Positions 35,531-45,387 of a stretch of 64,000 nt of DNA are shown here, one piece after another. The number at the start of each line of letters is the position of its first letter. Position 1 is the first letter of the stretch. The notes beneath the pieces were generated by a model, which was not told where the DNA came from, did not search any database, and saw only the letters and a program-made list of their open reading frames with translations. Origin of the DNA: Bradyrhizobium sp. in8p8 (lineage in GTDB: Bacteria; Pseudomonadota; Alphaproteobacteria; Rhizobiales; Xanthobacteraceae). The stretch spans positions 62,001-126,000 of the forward strand of contig NZ_AUGD01000010.1 in NCBI RefSeq assembly GCF_000426845.1, in the 5' to 3' direction. A program made the position numbers and the translations under genes.

Positions 35531-36283
35531 ATGGAATGGACCGACGAAGGGATCGTGCTGGGCGTGCGGCGGCATGGCGAGAGCAGCGCCATCGTCGAGC
35601 TCTTGACGCGCGAGCACGGCCGGCATCTCGGCCTGGTCCGCGGCGGCGCCAGTTCGCGGATGCGGCCGCTGTTGCAACCCGGGAACAGCGTCAGCGCGGT
35701 GTGGCGGGCGCGGCTCGATGAGCACCTCGGCACCTACACCATTGAAGGGCTGAAGCTGCGCGCGGCGAACCTGCTGACAACATCGCATGGTGTCTACGGC
35801 GTCACCCATCTCGCCTCGATTGCGCGCCTCCTTCCGGAGCGCGATCCACACGAGGAGATCTTCGCGCTGCTCGAACATTCGCTCGACGATTTCGACGAAA
35901 TCGGCGGCGCCGCCGTGCACGTCATCCATTTCGAGCTGGCGATGCTTGCCGAGCTCGGCTTCGGCCTGGCGCTGGAGAATTGTGCGGTGACCGGCGAAAC
36001 CACGGACCTGATCTATGTCTCGCCGAAATCCGGCGGTGCGGTGTCGCGCGGCGCGGGCGAGCCGTGGCGCGACCGGCTGTTGCGCCTGCCCCCATTCCTG
36101 CGTCAGGGCGAAGCTGCGAGCGATCTCACCGAGCAGGATCTCCAGGACGGCTTTCGGCTCACCGGCCTGTTCCTGCTGCGCCACGTGCTGGAGCCGCGGG
36201 GACAGGGCCATTCCGATGCGCGCGCCGGCTTCATCAATGCCCTGATCCGGCAGCAGGCAAGGGCATCGCTGCCGGCACCCTAG
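35531..36283 (+). CDS. recO: DNA repair protein RecO
   Basis: The product is 250 aa. An N-terminal OB fold ([20 protein letters not shown], then [19 protein letters not shown]) is followed by a helical domain with [20 protein letters not shown] and a C-terminal helix. The zinc-finger cysteines of many RecO proteins are mostly absent here, as in other alphaproteobacterial members; only Cys in ENCAVTG is kept. RecO works with RecR to load RecA at single-strand gaps. The start ATG lies 9 bases after a weak purine stretch. It is followed by parC after 111 bases. Confidence 0.95.
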   Translation: MEWTDEGIVLGVRRHGESSAIVELLTREHGRHLGLVRGGASSRMRPLLQPGNSVSAVWRARLDEHLGTYTIEGLKLRAANLLTTSHGVYGVTHLASIARLLPERDPHEEIFALLEHSLDDFDEIGGAAVHVIHFELAMLAELGFGLALENCAVTGETTDLIYVSPKSGGAVSRGAGEPWRDRLLRLPPFLRQGEAASDLTEQDLQDGFRLTGLFLLRHVLEPRGQGHSDARAGFINALIRQQARASLPAP

Positions 36284-36394
36284 ACTGTCCGTCTGGGCTC
36301 TTCCCGGCGAATTCCAGCGTCCAGCCGCGGGAAGCTCGCTTGCAGGGCTGATTCGCGTCTTGCCCGATTTGCGCCGAGGGTTTAACCGGTCGGC

Positions 36395-38653
36395 ATGGGA
36401 AAACGAATCGTTCCGCCGGAGGAACCGGCCGAAATTCACGAGGTGCCGCTGCGTGAAGCGCTGGAAGAGCGCTATCTCGCCTATGCGCTCTCCACCATCA
36501 TGCATCGCGCGCTGCCGGATGCGCGCGATGGCCTGAAGCCGGTGCACCGGCGCATCCTCTACGGCATGCGCCTGCTGAGGCTCGACCCGGGCACGGCGTT
36601 CAAAAAGTCAGCCAAGATCGTCGGCGACGTGATGGGCTCGTTCCATCCGCACGGCGACCAGGCGATCTACGACGCCATGGTGCGCCTCGCGCAGGATTTC
36701 TCCTCGCGCTACCCCCTGGTGGACGGCCAGGGCAATTTCGGCAACATCGACGGCGACAATCCCGCCGCCTACCGTTACACCGAAGCGCGCATGACCGACG
36801 TCGCGCGGCTTCTGCTCGACGGCATCGATGAGGACGGCGTCGAGTTCCGCGCCAATTATGATGGCCAGTCGAAAGAACCCGTCGTGCTGCCCGGCGGCTT
36901 CCCGAACCTGCTCGCCAACGGCGCACAGGGCATCGCGGTCGGCATGGCCACCTCGATCCCGCCGCACAACGCCGCAGAGCTTTGCGATGCCGCGCTGCAT
37001 CTGATCGAGAAGCCCGACGCGAAATCCAAGGCGTTGCTGAAATGGGTCAAGGGACCGGACTTCCCGACCGGCGGCATCATCGTCGATTCCAAGCAGGCGA
37101 TCGCGGAGGCCTATACGACGGGGCGCGGCTCGTTCCGCGTCCGCGCGCGATGGCAGCAGGAAGAGGGTGCGCGCGGCACCTGGGTGGTCGTCGTCACCGA
37201 GATCCCATTCCTGGTGCAGAAGTCGCGGATGGTCGAGAAGATCGCCGAACTGCTCGACCAGAAGAAGCTGCCGCTGGTTGGTGAAGTCCGCGACGAATCC
37301 GCCGAGGACGTCCGCCTCGTCATCGAGCCCAAGTCCAAGAACGTCGATCCCGCGCTGATGATGGAATCGCTGTTCCGGCTGACCGAGCTCGAGAACAAGA
37401 TCCCGCTGAATCTCAACGTCCTGATCAAGGGGCGCATCCCCAAAGTGGTCGGCCTCGCGGAAGCCTTGCGCGAATGGCTGGATCATCTGCGCGACGTCCT
37501 GATCCGCCGCACCAACTACCGCAAGGGCGAGATCGAGCACCGGCTCGAAATCCTCGGTGGTCTGCTGATCGCCTATCTCAACATCGACGAGGTGATCCGG
37601 ATCATCCGCAACGAGGACGAGCCGAAGCCGGCCTTGATCAAGGCGTTCAAGCTCACCGAGTTGCAGGCCGACTCCATCCTTAACATGCGGCTGCGCAATC
37701 TGCGCAAGCTCGAGGAAATGGTGATCCGCACCGAGGACAAGGATCTGCGGAAGGAGCTGAAGGGCATCCAGGCCCTGCTGGCCTCCGAGCCGGAGCAGTG
37801 GAAGAAGGTCAGCGAGCAGGTCGGCAAGGTCCGAGAGATGTTCGGACCGAAGACGCCGCTCGGCAAGCGCCGCACCACATTTGCAGATGCGCCCGAGCAC
37901 GATCTCGCCGCGATCGAGGAGGCCTTCGTCGAACGCGAGCCGGTGACGGTCGTCGTCTCCGACAAGGGCTGGATCCGCACCATGAAGGGGCATGTCGAGG
38001 ATCTCTCGGGCCTTGCCTTCAAGCAGGACGACAGGCTCGGCTTTGCGTTCTTTGCCGAGACCACTTCGAAGCTGCTGCTGTTTGCCACCAACGGCAAGTT
38101 CTACTCGCTCGACGTCGCAAAGCTCCCGGGCGGCCGTGGCCATGGCGAGCCGATCCGCCTGTTCATCGACCTCGAGCAGGAGGCCGCGCCCGTCGCGCTG
38201 TTCGTCCACAAGGGCGGACGCAAATTCCTGGTCGCGAGCCATGAGGGCCAGGGCTTCGTCGTCAACGAGGACGATTGCGTCGGCACCACCAAGAAGGGCA
38301 AGCAGGTCCTCAATGTCGACATGCCGAACGAGGCGCGTGCGATCACCGAGGTGACCGGCGACACCGTCGCGGTGATCGGCGAGAATCGCAAGATGCTGGT
38401 CTTCCCGCTCGACCAGGTGCCGGAGATGGCCCGCGGCCGCGGCGTGCGCCTGCAGAAGTACAAGGACGGCGGCCTTTCGGATGTTGCGGTATTCGATTCC
38501 AAGACGGGCCTGACCTGGAAGGATTCGGCGGGCCGTGAATTCTCGGCGACCATGAAGGAGCTCGCCGAGTGGCAGGGCACCCGCGCCGATGCCGGCCGCC
38601 TGCCGCCGAAGGGATTTCCGAAGTCGAACAAGTTCGGTCGGGGGATCGGGTAG
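36395..38653 (+). CDS. parC: DNA topoisomerase IV subunit A
   Basis: The product is 752 aa, ParC-sized and shorter than GyrA. The breakage-reunion domain has [53 protein letters not shown] and the catalytic Tyr128 in [14 protein letters not shown]. The coiled-coil and C-gate follow ([11 protein letters not shown]-like [14 protein letters not shown]). The C-terminal domain has degenerate beta-pinwheel blades ([29 protein letters not shown]) without a GyrA box. With ParE it decatenates daughter chromosomes. Position 89 of the quinolone-binding helix is Gln instead of the Ser found in E. coli ParC. Confidence 0.96.
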   Translation: MGKRIVPPEEPAEIHEVPLREALEERYLAYALSTIMHRALPDARDGLKPVHRRILYGMRLLRLDPGTAFKKSAKIVGDVMGSFHPHGDQAIYDAMVRLAQDFSSRYPLVDGQGNFGNIDGDNPAAYRYTEARMTDVARLLLDGIDEDGVEFRANYDGQSKEPVVLPGGFPNLLANGAQGIAVGMATSIPPHNAAELCDAALHLIEKPDAKSKALLKWVKGPDFPTGGIIVDSKQAIAEAYTTGRGSFRVRARWQQEEGARGTWVVVVTEIPFLVQKSRMVEKIAELLDQKKLPLVGEVRDESAEDVRLVIEPKSKNVDPALMMESLFRLTELENKIPLNLNVLIKGRIPKVVGLAEALREWLDHLRDVLIRRTNYRKGEIEHRLEILGGLLIAYLNIDEVIRIIRNEDEPKPALIKAFKLTELQADSILNMRLRNLRKLEEMVIRTEDKDLRKELKGIQALLASEPEQWKKVSEQVGKVREMFGPKTPLGKRRTTFADAPEHDLAAIEEAFVEREPVTVVVSDKGWIRTMKGHVEDLSGLAFKQDDRLGFAFFAETTSKLLLFATNGKFYSLDVAKLPGGRGHGEPIRLFIDLEQEAAPVALFVHKGGRKFLVASHEGQGFVVNEDDCVGTTKKGKQVLNVDMPNEARAITEVTGDTVAVIGENRKMLVFPLDQVPEMARGRGVRLQKYKDGGLSDVAVFDSKTGLTWKDSAGREFSATMKELAEWQGTRADAGRLPPKGFPKSNKFGRGIG

Positions 38654-38663
38654 GTGGTCGCGT

Positions 38664-38710
38664 GTCCCGGACGCGCTGCAGCTTGCAACGCTGCTGTGCA
38701 GAGCCGGGAC
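38664..38710. repeat. GTCCCGG inverted-repeat element after parC
   Basis: GTCCCGG (38664-38670) and CCGGGAC (38704-38710) flank ACGCGCTGCAGCTTGCAACG and neighbouring bases. The sequence down to CGCTCGCAATGACGAG (about 38787) continues in a style that I recognise from Bradyrhizobium intergenic mosaics. It separates parC from the solute-binding protein gene. Confidence 0.6.
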
Positions 38711-38931
38711 CCACGCCATGCGCACTGCCAGGAGAAATGGAGCCCGGCCCAGCAGGGCAACTTTCCGCACTGCGCTCGCAATGACGAGAAGTGGCAGCCG
38801 CGCGCTTCCATCCGCATCGTGCAAACGCGTGGCTGATAGTCGTGAGCGCATACGTGCTGCGGCCGTATGGGCACGAACATTGCTTTTTGCTGGCGACCGT
38901 AACCGTGTCGCGAAAAGGCAAGAAGAAACCG

Positions 38932-40479
38932 ATGTTCAGACTCAAGTCCCTCATCCCGGCGCTGCTCGCTTTGGCGCTGGCGGCGCCTGCGCATGCGGCG
39001 GGCAATCTCGTCGCCGTGCTGGAAGCGGAGATCGTGACGCTCGATCCGCATTTCTCCACGGCCTATATTTCGCGCACGTTTGGCTACATGGTGTTCGACA
39101 CGCTGTTTGCGAAGGACTCCAAGGGCGACGTCAGGCCGCAAATGGTGCAGGACTGGAAGGTCTCGCCCGATGGACTGACCTACAGTTTCACGCTGCGCGA
39201 CGGCCTGAAGTGGCATGATGGCCAGCCGGTCACATCAGCCGATTGCGTGGCCTCGCTGCGTCGTTGGGGCACCCGCAGCGCGCTCGGTCGCCGCATCTTT
39301 GCGATCACCGTGTCGCTGGAGCCGATCGATGCCAAGACCTTCGTGCTGACGCTGAAGGAGCCGTCCGGGCTCGTCATCGACGCGCTCGGCAATCCCGTCA
39401 GCCCCGTCGCGTTCATGATGCCCGAGCGCATCGCCAAGACACCGGGCGACCAACGCATCACCGAGATCATCGGCTCCGGCCCGTTCGTCTACAGCAAGGC
39501 CGATCACCGCACCGGCGACCGCATGATCCTGAAGAAATTCGCCGACTATGTGCCGCGTCCAGAGCCGGCCGACTTCCTCGCCGGCGGCAAGCGCGTGAAC
39601 GTCGATAGCCTGGAGATCCGCGTCATTCCCGATGGTGCAACCGCAGCCTCTGCGCTCCAGGCCGGCGAAGTCGATTTCATGCAATACGCGCCGTTCGATC
39701 TGTTGCCGCAATTGGAGAAGAACTCGCGCGTGAAGCTGCTCAATTTTACCGGCGGCAACATGTTTGCGGGCGCCTACCGCCTCAACGCCGCGTCGAAACC
39801 GTTCGACGACCCCGAGATCCGTCGCGTGCTGTGGAAGCTGGTCGATCAGCGCGAAGTGCTGGATGCGCTCGGGCTCGATGCCAAATATGCCACGCCATGC
39901 GCGACATTCTTCACCTGCGGCACGACCTATGAGACCAAGGCGGGCACCGAGGCCGCGGCGAAGCCGTCGATCGATGCGGCGAAGGCTGCGCTGAAGGCCA
40001 CCAAATATGCCGGCGAGCCCGTCGTCGTCATGCAGGCCAATGATCTCGAAGCCCCGCGCGTCTCGGCACAGGTGCTGGCCGAGCGCTTGAAGGCCGCCGG
40101 CTTCAATGTCGATCTGCAGGTAATGGACTGGGCGAGCGTGCTGGCGCGGCGTGCCAAGAAGGAGGGCTGGAGCGTCTATGGCGTTCACGCCGGCGGTTTT
40201 GATCTCGGCTCCCCGTTGACGAACGTCATGGTCGCCTTCAACTGCGCAGACTTCACCGGCTGGCAATGCGATGCGCGCATCACGCCATTGCTGGAAGCCT
40301 TCGCCAAGGCGCCCGCCGAGGAGGACCCCAAGAAGATCGCGGCCGAGATCCAGGCCGTCATGTACGAACAGGCTCCCGGAATCCCGTGGGGCCAGTTCGC
40401 GCAGCCCGCCTCCTATCGCGCGACCTTGCGCGGTCTGATACCGTCCGCCATCCCGGTGTTCTGGAACGTTGAGAAGTAA
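38932..40479 (+). CDS. ABC transporter substrate-binding protein, family 5 (peptide/opine/nickel type)
   Basis: The product is 515 aa. A signal peptide (MFRLKSLIPALLALALA, ending APAHAA) is followed by the SBP_bac_5 fold: LDPHFSTAYISRTFGYMVFD, DWKVSPDGLTYSFTLRDGLK with WHDGQPVTSADCV, and the late DPEIRRVLWKLVDQREVLDA. It should bind its ligand in the periplasm and deliver it to a permease, but no permease or ATPase gene is adjacent. The frame is open further upstream; the ATG at 38932 is chosen for the signal peptide. The GMC oxidoreductase gene starts 4 bases after its stop, so the two are co-transcribed and may act on a common substrate. Confidence 0.92.
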   Translation: MFRLKSLIPALLALALAAPAHAAGNLVAVLEAEIVTLDPHFSTAYISRTFGYMVFDTLFAKDSKGDVRPQMVQDWKVSPDGLTYSFTLRDGLKWHDGQPVTSADCVASLRRWGTRSALGRRIFAITVSLEPIDAKTFVLTLKEPSGLVIDALGNPVSPVAFMMPERIAKTPGDQRITEIIGSGPFVYSKADHRTGDRMILKKFADYVPRPEPADFLAGGKRVNVDSLEIRVIPDGATAASALQAGEVDFMQYAPFDLLPQLEKNSRVKLLNFTGGNMFAGAYRLNAASKPFDDPEIRRVLWKLVDQREVLDALGLDAKYATPCATFFTCGTTYETKAGTEAAAKPSIDAAKAALKATKYAGEPVVVMQANDLEAPRVSAQVLAERLKAAGFNVDLQVMDWASVLARRAKKEGWSVYGVHAGGFDLGSPLTNVMVAFNCADFTGWQCDARITPLLEAFAKAPAEEDPKKIAAEIQAVMYEQAPGIPWGQFAQPASYRATLRGLIPSAIPVFWNVEK

Positions 40480-40483
40480 CGCG

Positions 40484-42028
40484 ATGTACGATGTCATTGT
40501 TGTCGGCGGCGGTTCCGCCGGCGCCGCCGTGGCCGCAAGGCTCTCCGAAGATCCCGCACGCCGCGTGCTGCTGCTCGAAGCCGGCCTCGACTGGCGCGCC
40601 GACGAAGCGCCCTGGGAGGTGAGGACGCCAAATCCCATCCCGATCATCCACAAGCGCGAGTATCAAGAGAAATGGCAGTGGCCCGATCTGCTGACGCGCC
40701 GCGTGGCCGGGCAGGAGCCGCGCTTCTACTGGCGCGGCAAGGGCCTCGGCGGCTCGTCGATGATGAACGGCCAGATCGCCATCCGCGGCGTTGCCGATGC
40801 CTTCGACGAATGGGCCGCCAATGGCTGCACCGGCTGGTCGGCCAAGGAGGTGATGCCGCTGTTCTGGGTGATCGAGGACGATCTGGAGTTCGGTGACGCC
40901 GCGGGCCACGGCCGCGGCGGGCCGTTGCCAGTGTATCGCGCGCCCACCGAGAAATGGGGCCCGATCGACCGCGGCTTGCGCGACGCGGCGCTGGCGAGCG
41001 GCTATCCCTGGTGTGCCGACGTCAACGGCCCGGATGGCGAGGGCGTGGCCTGCTATCCCATCAACAGCCGCGACGGCCGCCGCATCACCACCAATGAGGG
41101 CTATCTCGAGCCCGCGCGCGGCCGCGCCAATCTGGAGATCCGCGGGCATGCGCTGGTCGAGCGCGTGCTGATCAGCGACGGAAGGGCGACCGGCGTCCGC
41201 GTCCGCATCGAGGGGCAGGGTACCAGCGACATCAGCGCGCGCCAGATCGTGCTGTGCGCCGGCGCCATCCACAGCCCGGCGATCCTGCTGCGCTCCGGCA
41301 TCGGACCCGCCGGGGAATTGAAGGCGATGGGGATCGCGGTCGCGCGCGATCTGCCGGTCGGCAAGCATTTCTTCGACCATCCGCTGTTTCGCGCCACGAT
41401 CCAGCTCCGGGAGGAGCTTCGTCCCACCGATCCCGACACGCGCCACACCAATTGCTGTGTGACCTATTCGTCGGGCCTCGCCGATGGCGGCAAGCGCGAC
41501 ATGATCCTGATCGCGTTCAACCATCGCGGCATTGGCAACGCCGGCGCGATCGGCGCGGGCCTGTTCAACGCTTATTCGCGCGGCACGCTTAAGCTGGCCT
41601 CGACCGATCCTTCGATCGATCCTGTCGTCGAGGAGAACATGCTGGCCGACCCCCGCGACATGCTCCGCATGATCGATGCGGTCAGACGCCTCGCTGTGAT
41701 CACCTCGCAACCGGCGCTGTCAGGCATCGCCGAATGGATCCGGCTCGCCGACACGGACCTCACGCTGCCGCAGGCCGCGGCACTGCCGGATCACGAGCTC
41801 GACGCCGTGTTGCGCCGTGAGACCGGCGACATCCAGCACGCCGCGGGCAGCTGCCGCATGAGCGGCGTTGGTGATGCCGACGGCGTGGTCAATCCTGATG
41901 GGACGGTGAAAGGCATCAGCGGCCTGCGTGTCGCCGACGCCTCGATCATGCCGTCGGACTGCCGTGCCAACACGCACTTCACGACGGTGGTGATTGGGGA
42001 AGCGATCGCTCGGATGATGATGCGATAG
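40484..42028 (+). CDS. GMC family FAD-dependent oxidoreductase
   Basis: The product is 514 aa. The N-terminal Rossmann motif is YDVIVVGGGSAGAAVAARLS with the Glu of LLLEAG. The GMC signature is RGKGLGGSSMMNGQIAIRG, and the second signature is VLCAGAIHSPAILLRSGIGP. The C-terminal active site has HAAGSCRMSGVG with a His and NTHFTTVVIGEAIA with the second His. Such enzymes oxidise alcohols (choline, glucose, long-chain or aromatic alcohols). It follows a substrate-binding protein gene by 4 bases, suggesting uptake and oxidation of a shared carbon source; the substrate is not predictable. Confidence 0.93.
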   Translation: MYDVIVVGGGSAGAAVAARLSEDPARRVLLLEAGLDWRADEAPWEVRTPNPIPIIHKREYQEKWQWPDLLTRRVAGQEPRFYWRGKGLGGSSMMNGQIAIRGVADAFDEWAANGCTGWSAKEVMPLFWVIEDDLEFGDAAGHGRGGPLPVYRAPTEKWGPIDRGLRDAALASGYPWCADVNGPDGEGVACYPINSRDGRRITTNEGYLEPARGRANLEIRGHALVERVLISDGRATGVRVRIEGQGTSDISARQIVLCAGAIHSPAILLRSGIGPAGELKAMGIAVARDLPVGKHFFDHPLFRATIQLREELRPTDPDTRHTNCCVTYSSGLADGGKRDMILIAFNHRGIGNAGAIGAGLFNAYSRGTLKLASTDPSIDPVVEENMLADPRDMLRMIDAVRRLAVITSQPALSGIAEWIRLADTDLTLPQAAALPDHELDAVLRRETGDIQHAAGSCRMSGVGDADGVVNPDGTVKGISGLRVADASIMPSDCRANTHFTTVVIGEAIARMMMR

Positions 42029-42069
42029 CTCGCATCCCAAACGCCAGCGTTCTGCGCGGCCCAGGAGGC

Positions 42070-43284
42070 CTAGCGTTCGACAGCGAGGCCGAACAGCGGC
42101 CGAAGCTGCGTTCCCAGGATGTTGCCGACGAAAGCCGCGACCAGCCAGCACCAGCCGTGCAGACTGCCGGAAGCGATTCCGCTGAAATAGGCGCCGATGT
42201 TGCAGCCATAGGCGAGGCGCGCGCCGTATCCGAGCAGCAGGCCGCCGATGACGGCAGCGAGCAGCGAGCGGGGCGAGATACGCCAGGTGGGGCTGAACTT
42301 GCCGGCGAGACCCGCGGCCAGCAACGCTCCCAGGATGATACCGAAATCCATGACGGAGGTGATGTCGGCGAAGATGCTTTGGTTGAGCGAGGCGGCGCGC
42401 GCGCCTTGCCAGTACGGCCATGACGCGGCGTCGATGCCAAGGCCCATCAGGATCTTCGATCCCCAAAGCGCGAAAGCTGAGGTGATGCCCCATGGCCGCC
42501 CGGCGAGGTACAACGTGGCGAAATTGCCGATCGCGAGCAGGACCGCGCCCCACAGGAGGGGCCACGGCCCTTGGAGAAAGCGGCGTGCTCCGCGCAGTTT
42601 CGTCCGCGCTCCCGGCTCCAGCTCTCCATGCCGCCGGAGCTCGGCCCTGACGGTGAACAGATGGATTGCGGCCACTGCGGCCCAGCAGAGCAGCAGTGCC
42701 GGGAGCCACCCGAACTGGTCGATCAGCGATACCGAGCCGACGTTCGGCAGCTCGCTCCACCACGGCAAATGCATTGCACCGATCGTCGAACCGGCGATGA
42801 AGGCCGCCAACGTCACCAGCATGCGCGTGTTGCCGCCACCGGCCGTGTACAGCGTTCCGGAGGCGCAGCCGCCGCCGAGCTGCATTCCAAGGCCGAACAG
42901 GAACGCTCCGCTCAACATGCCCACCCCGACCGCGCCGAGCTCGCCACGGACGGCGTTGCCGAACAGCGAGCCGTGCGCCAGCGCTGGGAAGAACAGGGCT
43001 GTCGCCAGCGCAAGCATGACCATTTGTGCGCGCAGTCCCGCTCCTCTGCGTGAGACGATGAAGACGCGCCAGGCCGAGGTGAACCCGAACAGCGCATGAT
43101 AGAGCGTCAGGCCAAGGCCGCCGCCGAGGAGAAACAACAATCCCTGCTGCCAGGAGATCGTGCCCGACAGCGCCATCGCTCCCCCGAAGAGAATTGCCGC
43201 TGCAATGGCGGCGATCGGGAGATTGGCGCGGTGCCGATCATTGTCGGGAGCGAGGAGCCGGGCATCGATGGAAAGATCGGTCAT
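42070..43284 (-). CDS. YeeE/YedE family sulfur-compound transporter
   Basis: The product is 404 aa with about ten membrane helices in two YeeE/YedE repeats. Both repeats keep the signature cysteine: GMQLGGGCASGTLYTAGGGN in the first and GARLAYGCNIGAYFSGIASG in the second. In the thiosulfate importer TsuA these cysteines guide thiosulfate through the pore. The combined length matches full two-repeat members. No sulfurtransferase (TusA-like) gene is adjacent. It is convergent with the GMC gene and has its own upstream spacer. Confidence 0.9.
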   Translation of the reverse strand: MTDLSIDARLLAPDNDRHRANLPIAAIAAAILFGGAMALSGTISWQQGLLFLLGGGLGLTLYHALFGFTSAWRVFIVSRRGAGLRAQMVMLALATALFFPALAHGSLFGNAVRGELGAVGVGMLSGAFLFGLGMQLGGGCASGTLYTAGGGNTRMLVTLAAFIAGSTIGAMHLPWWSELPNVGSVSLIDQFGWLPALLLCWAAVAAIHLFTVRAELRRHGELEPGARTKLRGARRFLQGPWPLLWGAVLLAIGNFATLYLAGRPWGITSAFALWGSKILMGLGIDAASWPYWQGARAASLNQSIFADITSVMDFGIILGALLAAGLAGKFSPTWRISPRSLLAAVIGGLLLGYGARLAYGCNIGAYFSGIASGSLHGWCWLVAAFVGNILGTQLRPLFGLAVER

Positions 43285-43467
43285 GCTCTATTCCCAGGCC
43301 TGTCTTGCTGGCAAAGGAGAGCTAACCTTGGCAGACAGGCGCCGTTCCAATCTGCTCACGATGAGATATCTGCACCCGAGACGGACGAAGGCCACATTGA
43401 TCCTGCCCCAAAAGGCGGCTGCAAGCTGGCGCAGCGGCCTTTCAGGTCGTCGAGAGATATCCGGCGT

Positions 43468-44223
43468 TCAGATCATCTGACCGCCCGATACTTCGATCCG
43501 TTGCCCCGTAACCCACCGATTGTCGTCGCTCAACAGGCTCGCGACCATCGGACCGATATCGTCGGGGACGCCGACGCGGCCCAGCGCCGTCATGTCTGCA
43601 AACTGCTTGTTCACGTCCGGATTGTCACGCACCAGACCGCCACCAAAGTCGGTTTCGATCGCACCCGGCGCAACGCTGTTGACGCGGATGCCGCGCGGTC
43701 CGAGTTCCTTGGCCATGCAGACCGCCATCATGTCGGCGGCGGCTTTCGCGATGGTATAGACGGCGAAGCCCGGGTAGGTGACACGCGTCAGGCCACTGCC
43801 GAGGGTCACGATCGAGCCACCGTCGGCCATCAATGGCAAGAGAGCCTGCGTCAGGAAGAAAACGCCTTTGACGTGCAGGTTCATCTGCTGATCGAACTGA
43901 GCCACGGTTGTCTCGCCGAGCGTGGCGAAAAGGCCGTCGCCGGCATTGTGCACGAGGTAGTCGAAGGTCTCGCGCCCGAATGTCTCCTTCAGCGTCTGGC
44001 TCAGTGCTCGCGCGAAATCGGGAAATTTGGCGACATTGGCACTGTCCAACTGGAAGGCCACGGCCCGGCGTCCCAGCGCTGTGATCTCGGAAACGGCGCT
44101 CTCCGCGAGATCTGCGCGGCTCCGGTATGTGATGATGACATCGCTCCCCTTGCGCGCGATGTTGACCGCCATGTTGCGACCAAGTCCGCGGCTCGCGCCG
44201 GTGACGATTGCGATTTTAGCCAT
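43468..44223 (-). CDS. SDR family NAD(P)-dependent oxidoreductase
   Basis: The product is 251 aa, a classical short-chain dehydrogenase. MAKIAIVTGASRGLGRNMAV holds the TGxxxGxG cofactor motif, LVHNAGDGLFATLGE the NAG motif, IVTLGSGLTRV the catalytic Ser and VYTIAKAAADMMAVCMAKEL the YxxxK pair (Tyr-Thr-Ile-Ala-Lys). The C-terminus RWVTGQRIEVSGGQMI is canonical. It is divergent from an AraC regulator gene across 213 bases, so it is a likely target of that regulator. The frame continues open upstream over the AraC gene, but the ATG at 44223 gives the standard start. Confidence 0.93.
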   Translation of the reverse strand: MAKIAIVTGASRGLGRNMAVNIARKGSDVIITYRSRADLAESAVSEITALGRRAVAFQLDSANVAKFPDFARALSQTLKETFGRETFDYLVHNAGDGLFATLGETTVAQFDQQMNLHVKGVFFLTQALLPLMADGGSIVTLGSGLTRVTYPGFAVYTIAKAAADMMAVCMAKELGPRGIRVNSVAPGAIETDFGGGLVRDNPDVNKQFADMTALGRVGVPDDIGPMVASLLSDDNRWVTGQRIEVSGGQMI

Positions 44224-44436
44224 GTGATGTCTCCTTCTTGACACCGCGAAGGTGGCACAGACCGTTGCACCTCGGTTGCCGGATCCTTGAGTCTTCTTGC
44301 CTATTCCTCCAAATGGCAGTCCGCGGGCCTCACATCCGGCCGGCACAACGAGGCGATCGATTCCACAAACGCCCAAAGTTGGAGCAGTCCAGCAATGGCC
44401 GGTTGCTGGAGCTCTCGGTTGGTATAAATTCGCGGA

Positions 44437-45327
44437 ATGACGACCTTGCTCGACGTTGTTCGCCGCTACGCGCATTTGCATTCCGATCAAAACGGCGCCG
44501 CCAAGACCCCGATCCCGGGCCTTACGGCCATTCGAGCTACGACGCAGGGTCAGCTCCAGCACGCAATCAACAGGCCGCTCGTTGCGCTCGTCCTGCAGGG
44601 TCGCAAACGCGTGACGATGGGATCGCACACCTTCGATTTCGGGGCGGGGGAGTCGCTCTTGATCTCGGCCGATGTGCCGACGGTAAGCCAGATAACCCGC
44701 GCCAGCGCAAAGGCTCCCTATTTTTCCCTGATCGTCGAGCTCGAGCCGGCGGTGATCGCGAATCTGATCGTGGAGATGAATCTGGCTCCCGAGCAGCGAG
44801 GCGCCCCTGTGAGCGTCGATCCGACTGAGTCGGAGGTTGCCGATGCCGCGCTGCGACTGATGCGGCTGCTCGATCGCCCGTCTTCTCTGCCGGTTCTGCA
44901 ATCCCAGTTCGTCCGCGAAATCCATTACTGGCTGCTGGCGGGGCGGCACGGCGCGTCGATACGAGCTCTGGGGGTGGCCGACAGCCACGCGCAACGCATC
45001 GCGCGCGCTGTCGCAATCATTCGATCCGAATACGCAAGGCCGTTGCGCATCGAGCGCCTGGCGGACGCGGCTGCCATGAGTCCTTCCTCGTTTCACCAGC
45101 ACTTCCGCGCGATCACATCGCTCAGTCCCCTGCAATTTCAGAAGCAGCTGCGGCTCATCGAGGCGCGCAGGATGATGCTCGAGGAGGGCTCCGAGGTGAG
45201 CAGCGCCGCCTTTGCAGTAGGCTACGAGAGCGTCCCGCAATTCACCAGAGAATATGGACGCATGTTCGGCCTGCCGCCGGCCAGGGATATCAAGGCCGCC
45301 CTCGGTCAAATGGACACTGCCGCCTGA
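44437..45327 (+). CDS. AraC family transcriptional regulator
   Basis: The product is 296 aa. The N-terminal AraC_N domain (about 25-170) has RPLVALVLQGRKRVTMGSHT, then FDFGAGESLLISADVPTVSQ and YFSLIVELEPAVIANL. The C-terminal DNA-binding domain has two helix-turn-helix motifs (RIERLADAAAMSPSSFHQHF and VSSAAFAVGYESVPQFTREY, then GRMFGLPPARDIKA). It is encoded divergently from an SDR gene, the usual layout in which the regulator activates the oxidoreductase in response to a small carbonyl or alcohol. The effector is not known. Confidence 0.93.
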   Translation: MTTLLDVVRRYAHLHSDQNGAAKTPIPGLTAIRATTQGQLQHAINRPLVALVLQGRKRVTMGSHTFDFGAGESLLISADVPTVSQITRASAKAPYFSLIVELEPAVIANLIVEMNLAPEQRGAPVSVDPTESEVADAALRLMRLLDRPSSLPVLQSQFVREIHYWLLAGRHGASIRALGVADSHAQRIARAVAIIRSEYARPLRIERLADAAAMSPSSFHQHFRAITSLSPLQFQKQLRLIEARRMMLEEGSEVSSAAFAVGYESVPQFTREYGRMFGLPPARDIKAALGQMDTAA

Positions 45328-45387
45328 GGCCATGCCAGTCTGCGCTCGGAACGTACGAGCCCGGACAGCGCAGTGCGCCGCTCTTCC

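Noticed and set aside
44238-45333. Continuation of the SDR reading frame to give a 621-residue protein
   Set aside because: The upstream part is antisense to the AraC gene and shows no domain; the SDR starts canonically at 44223.
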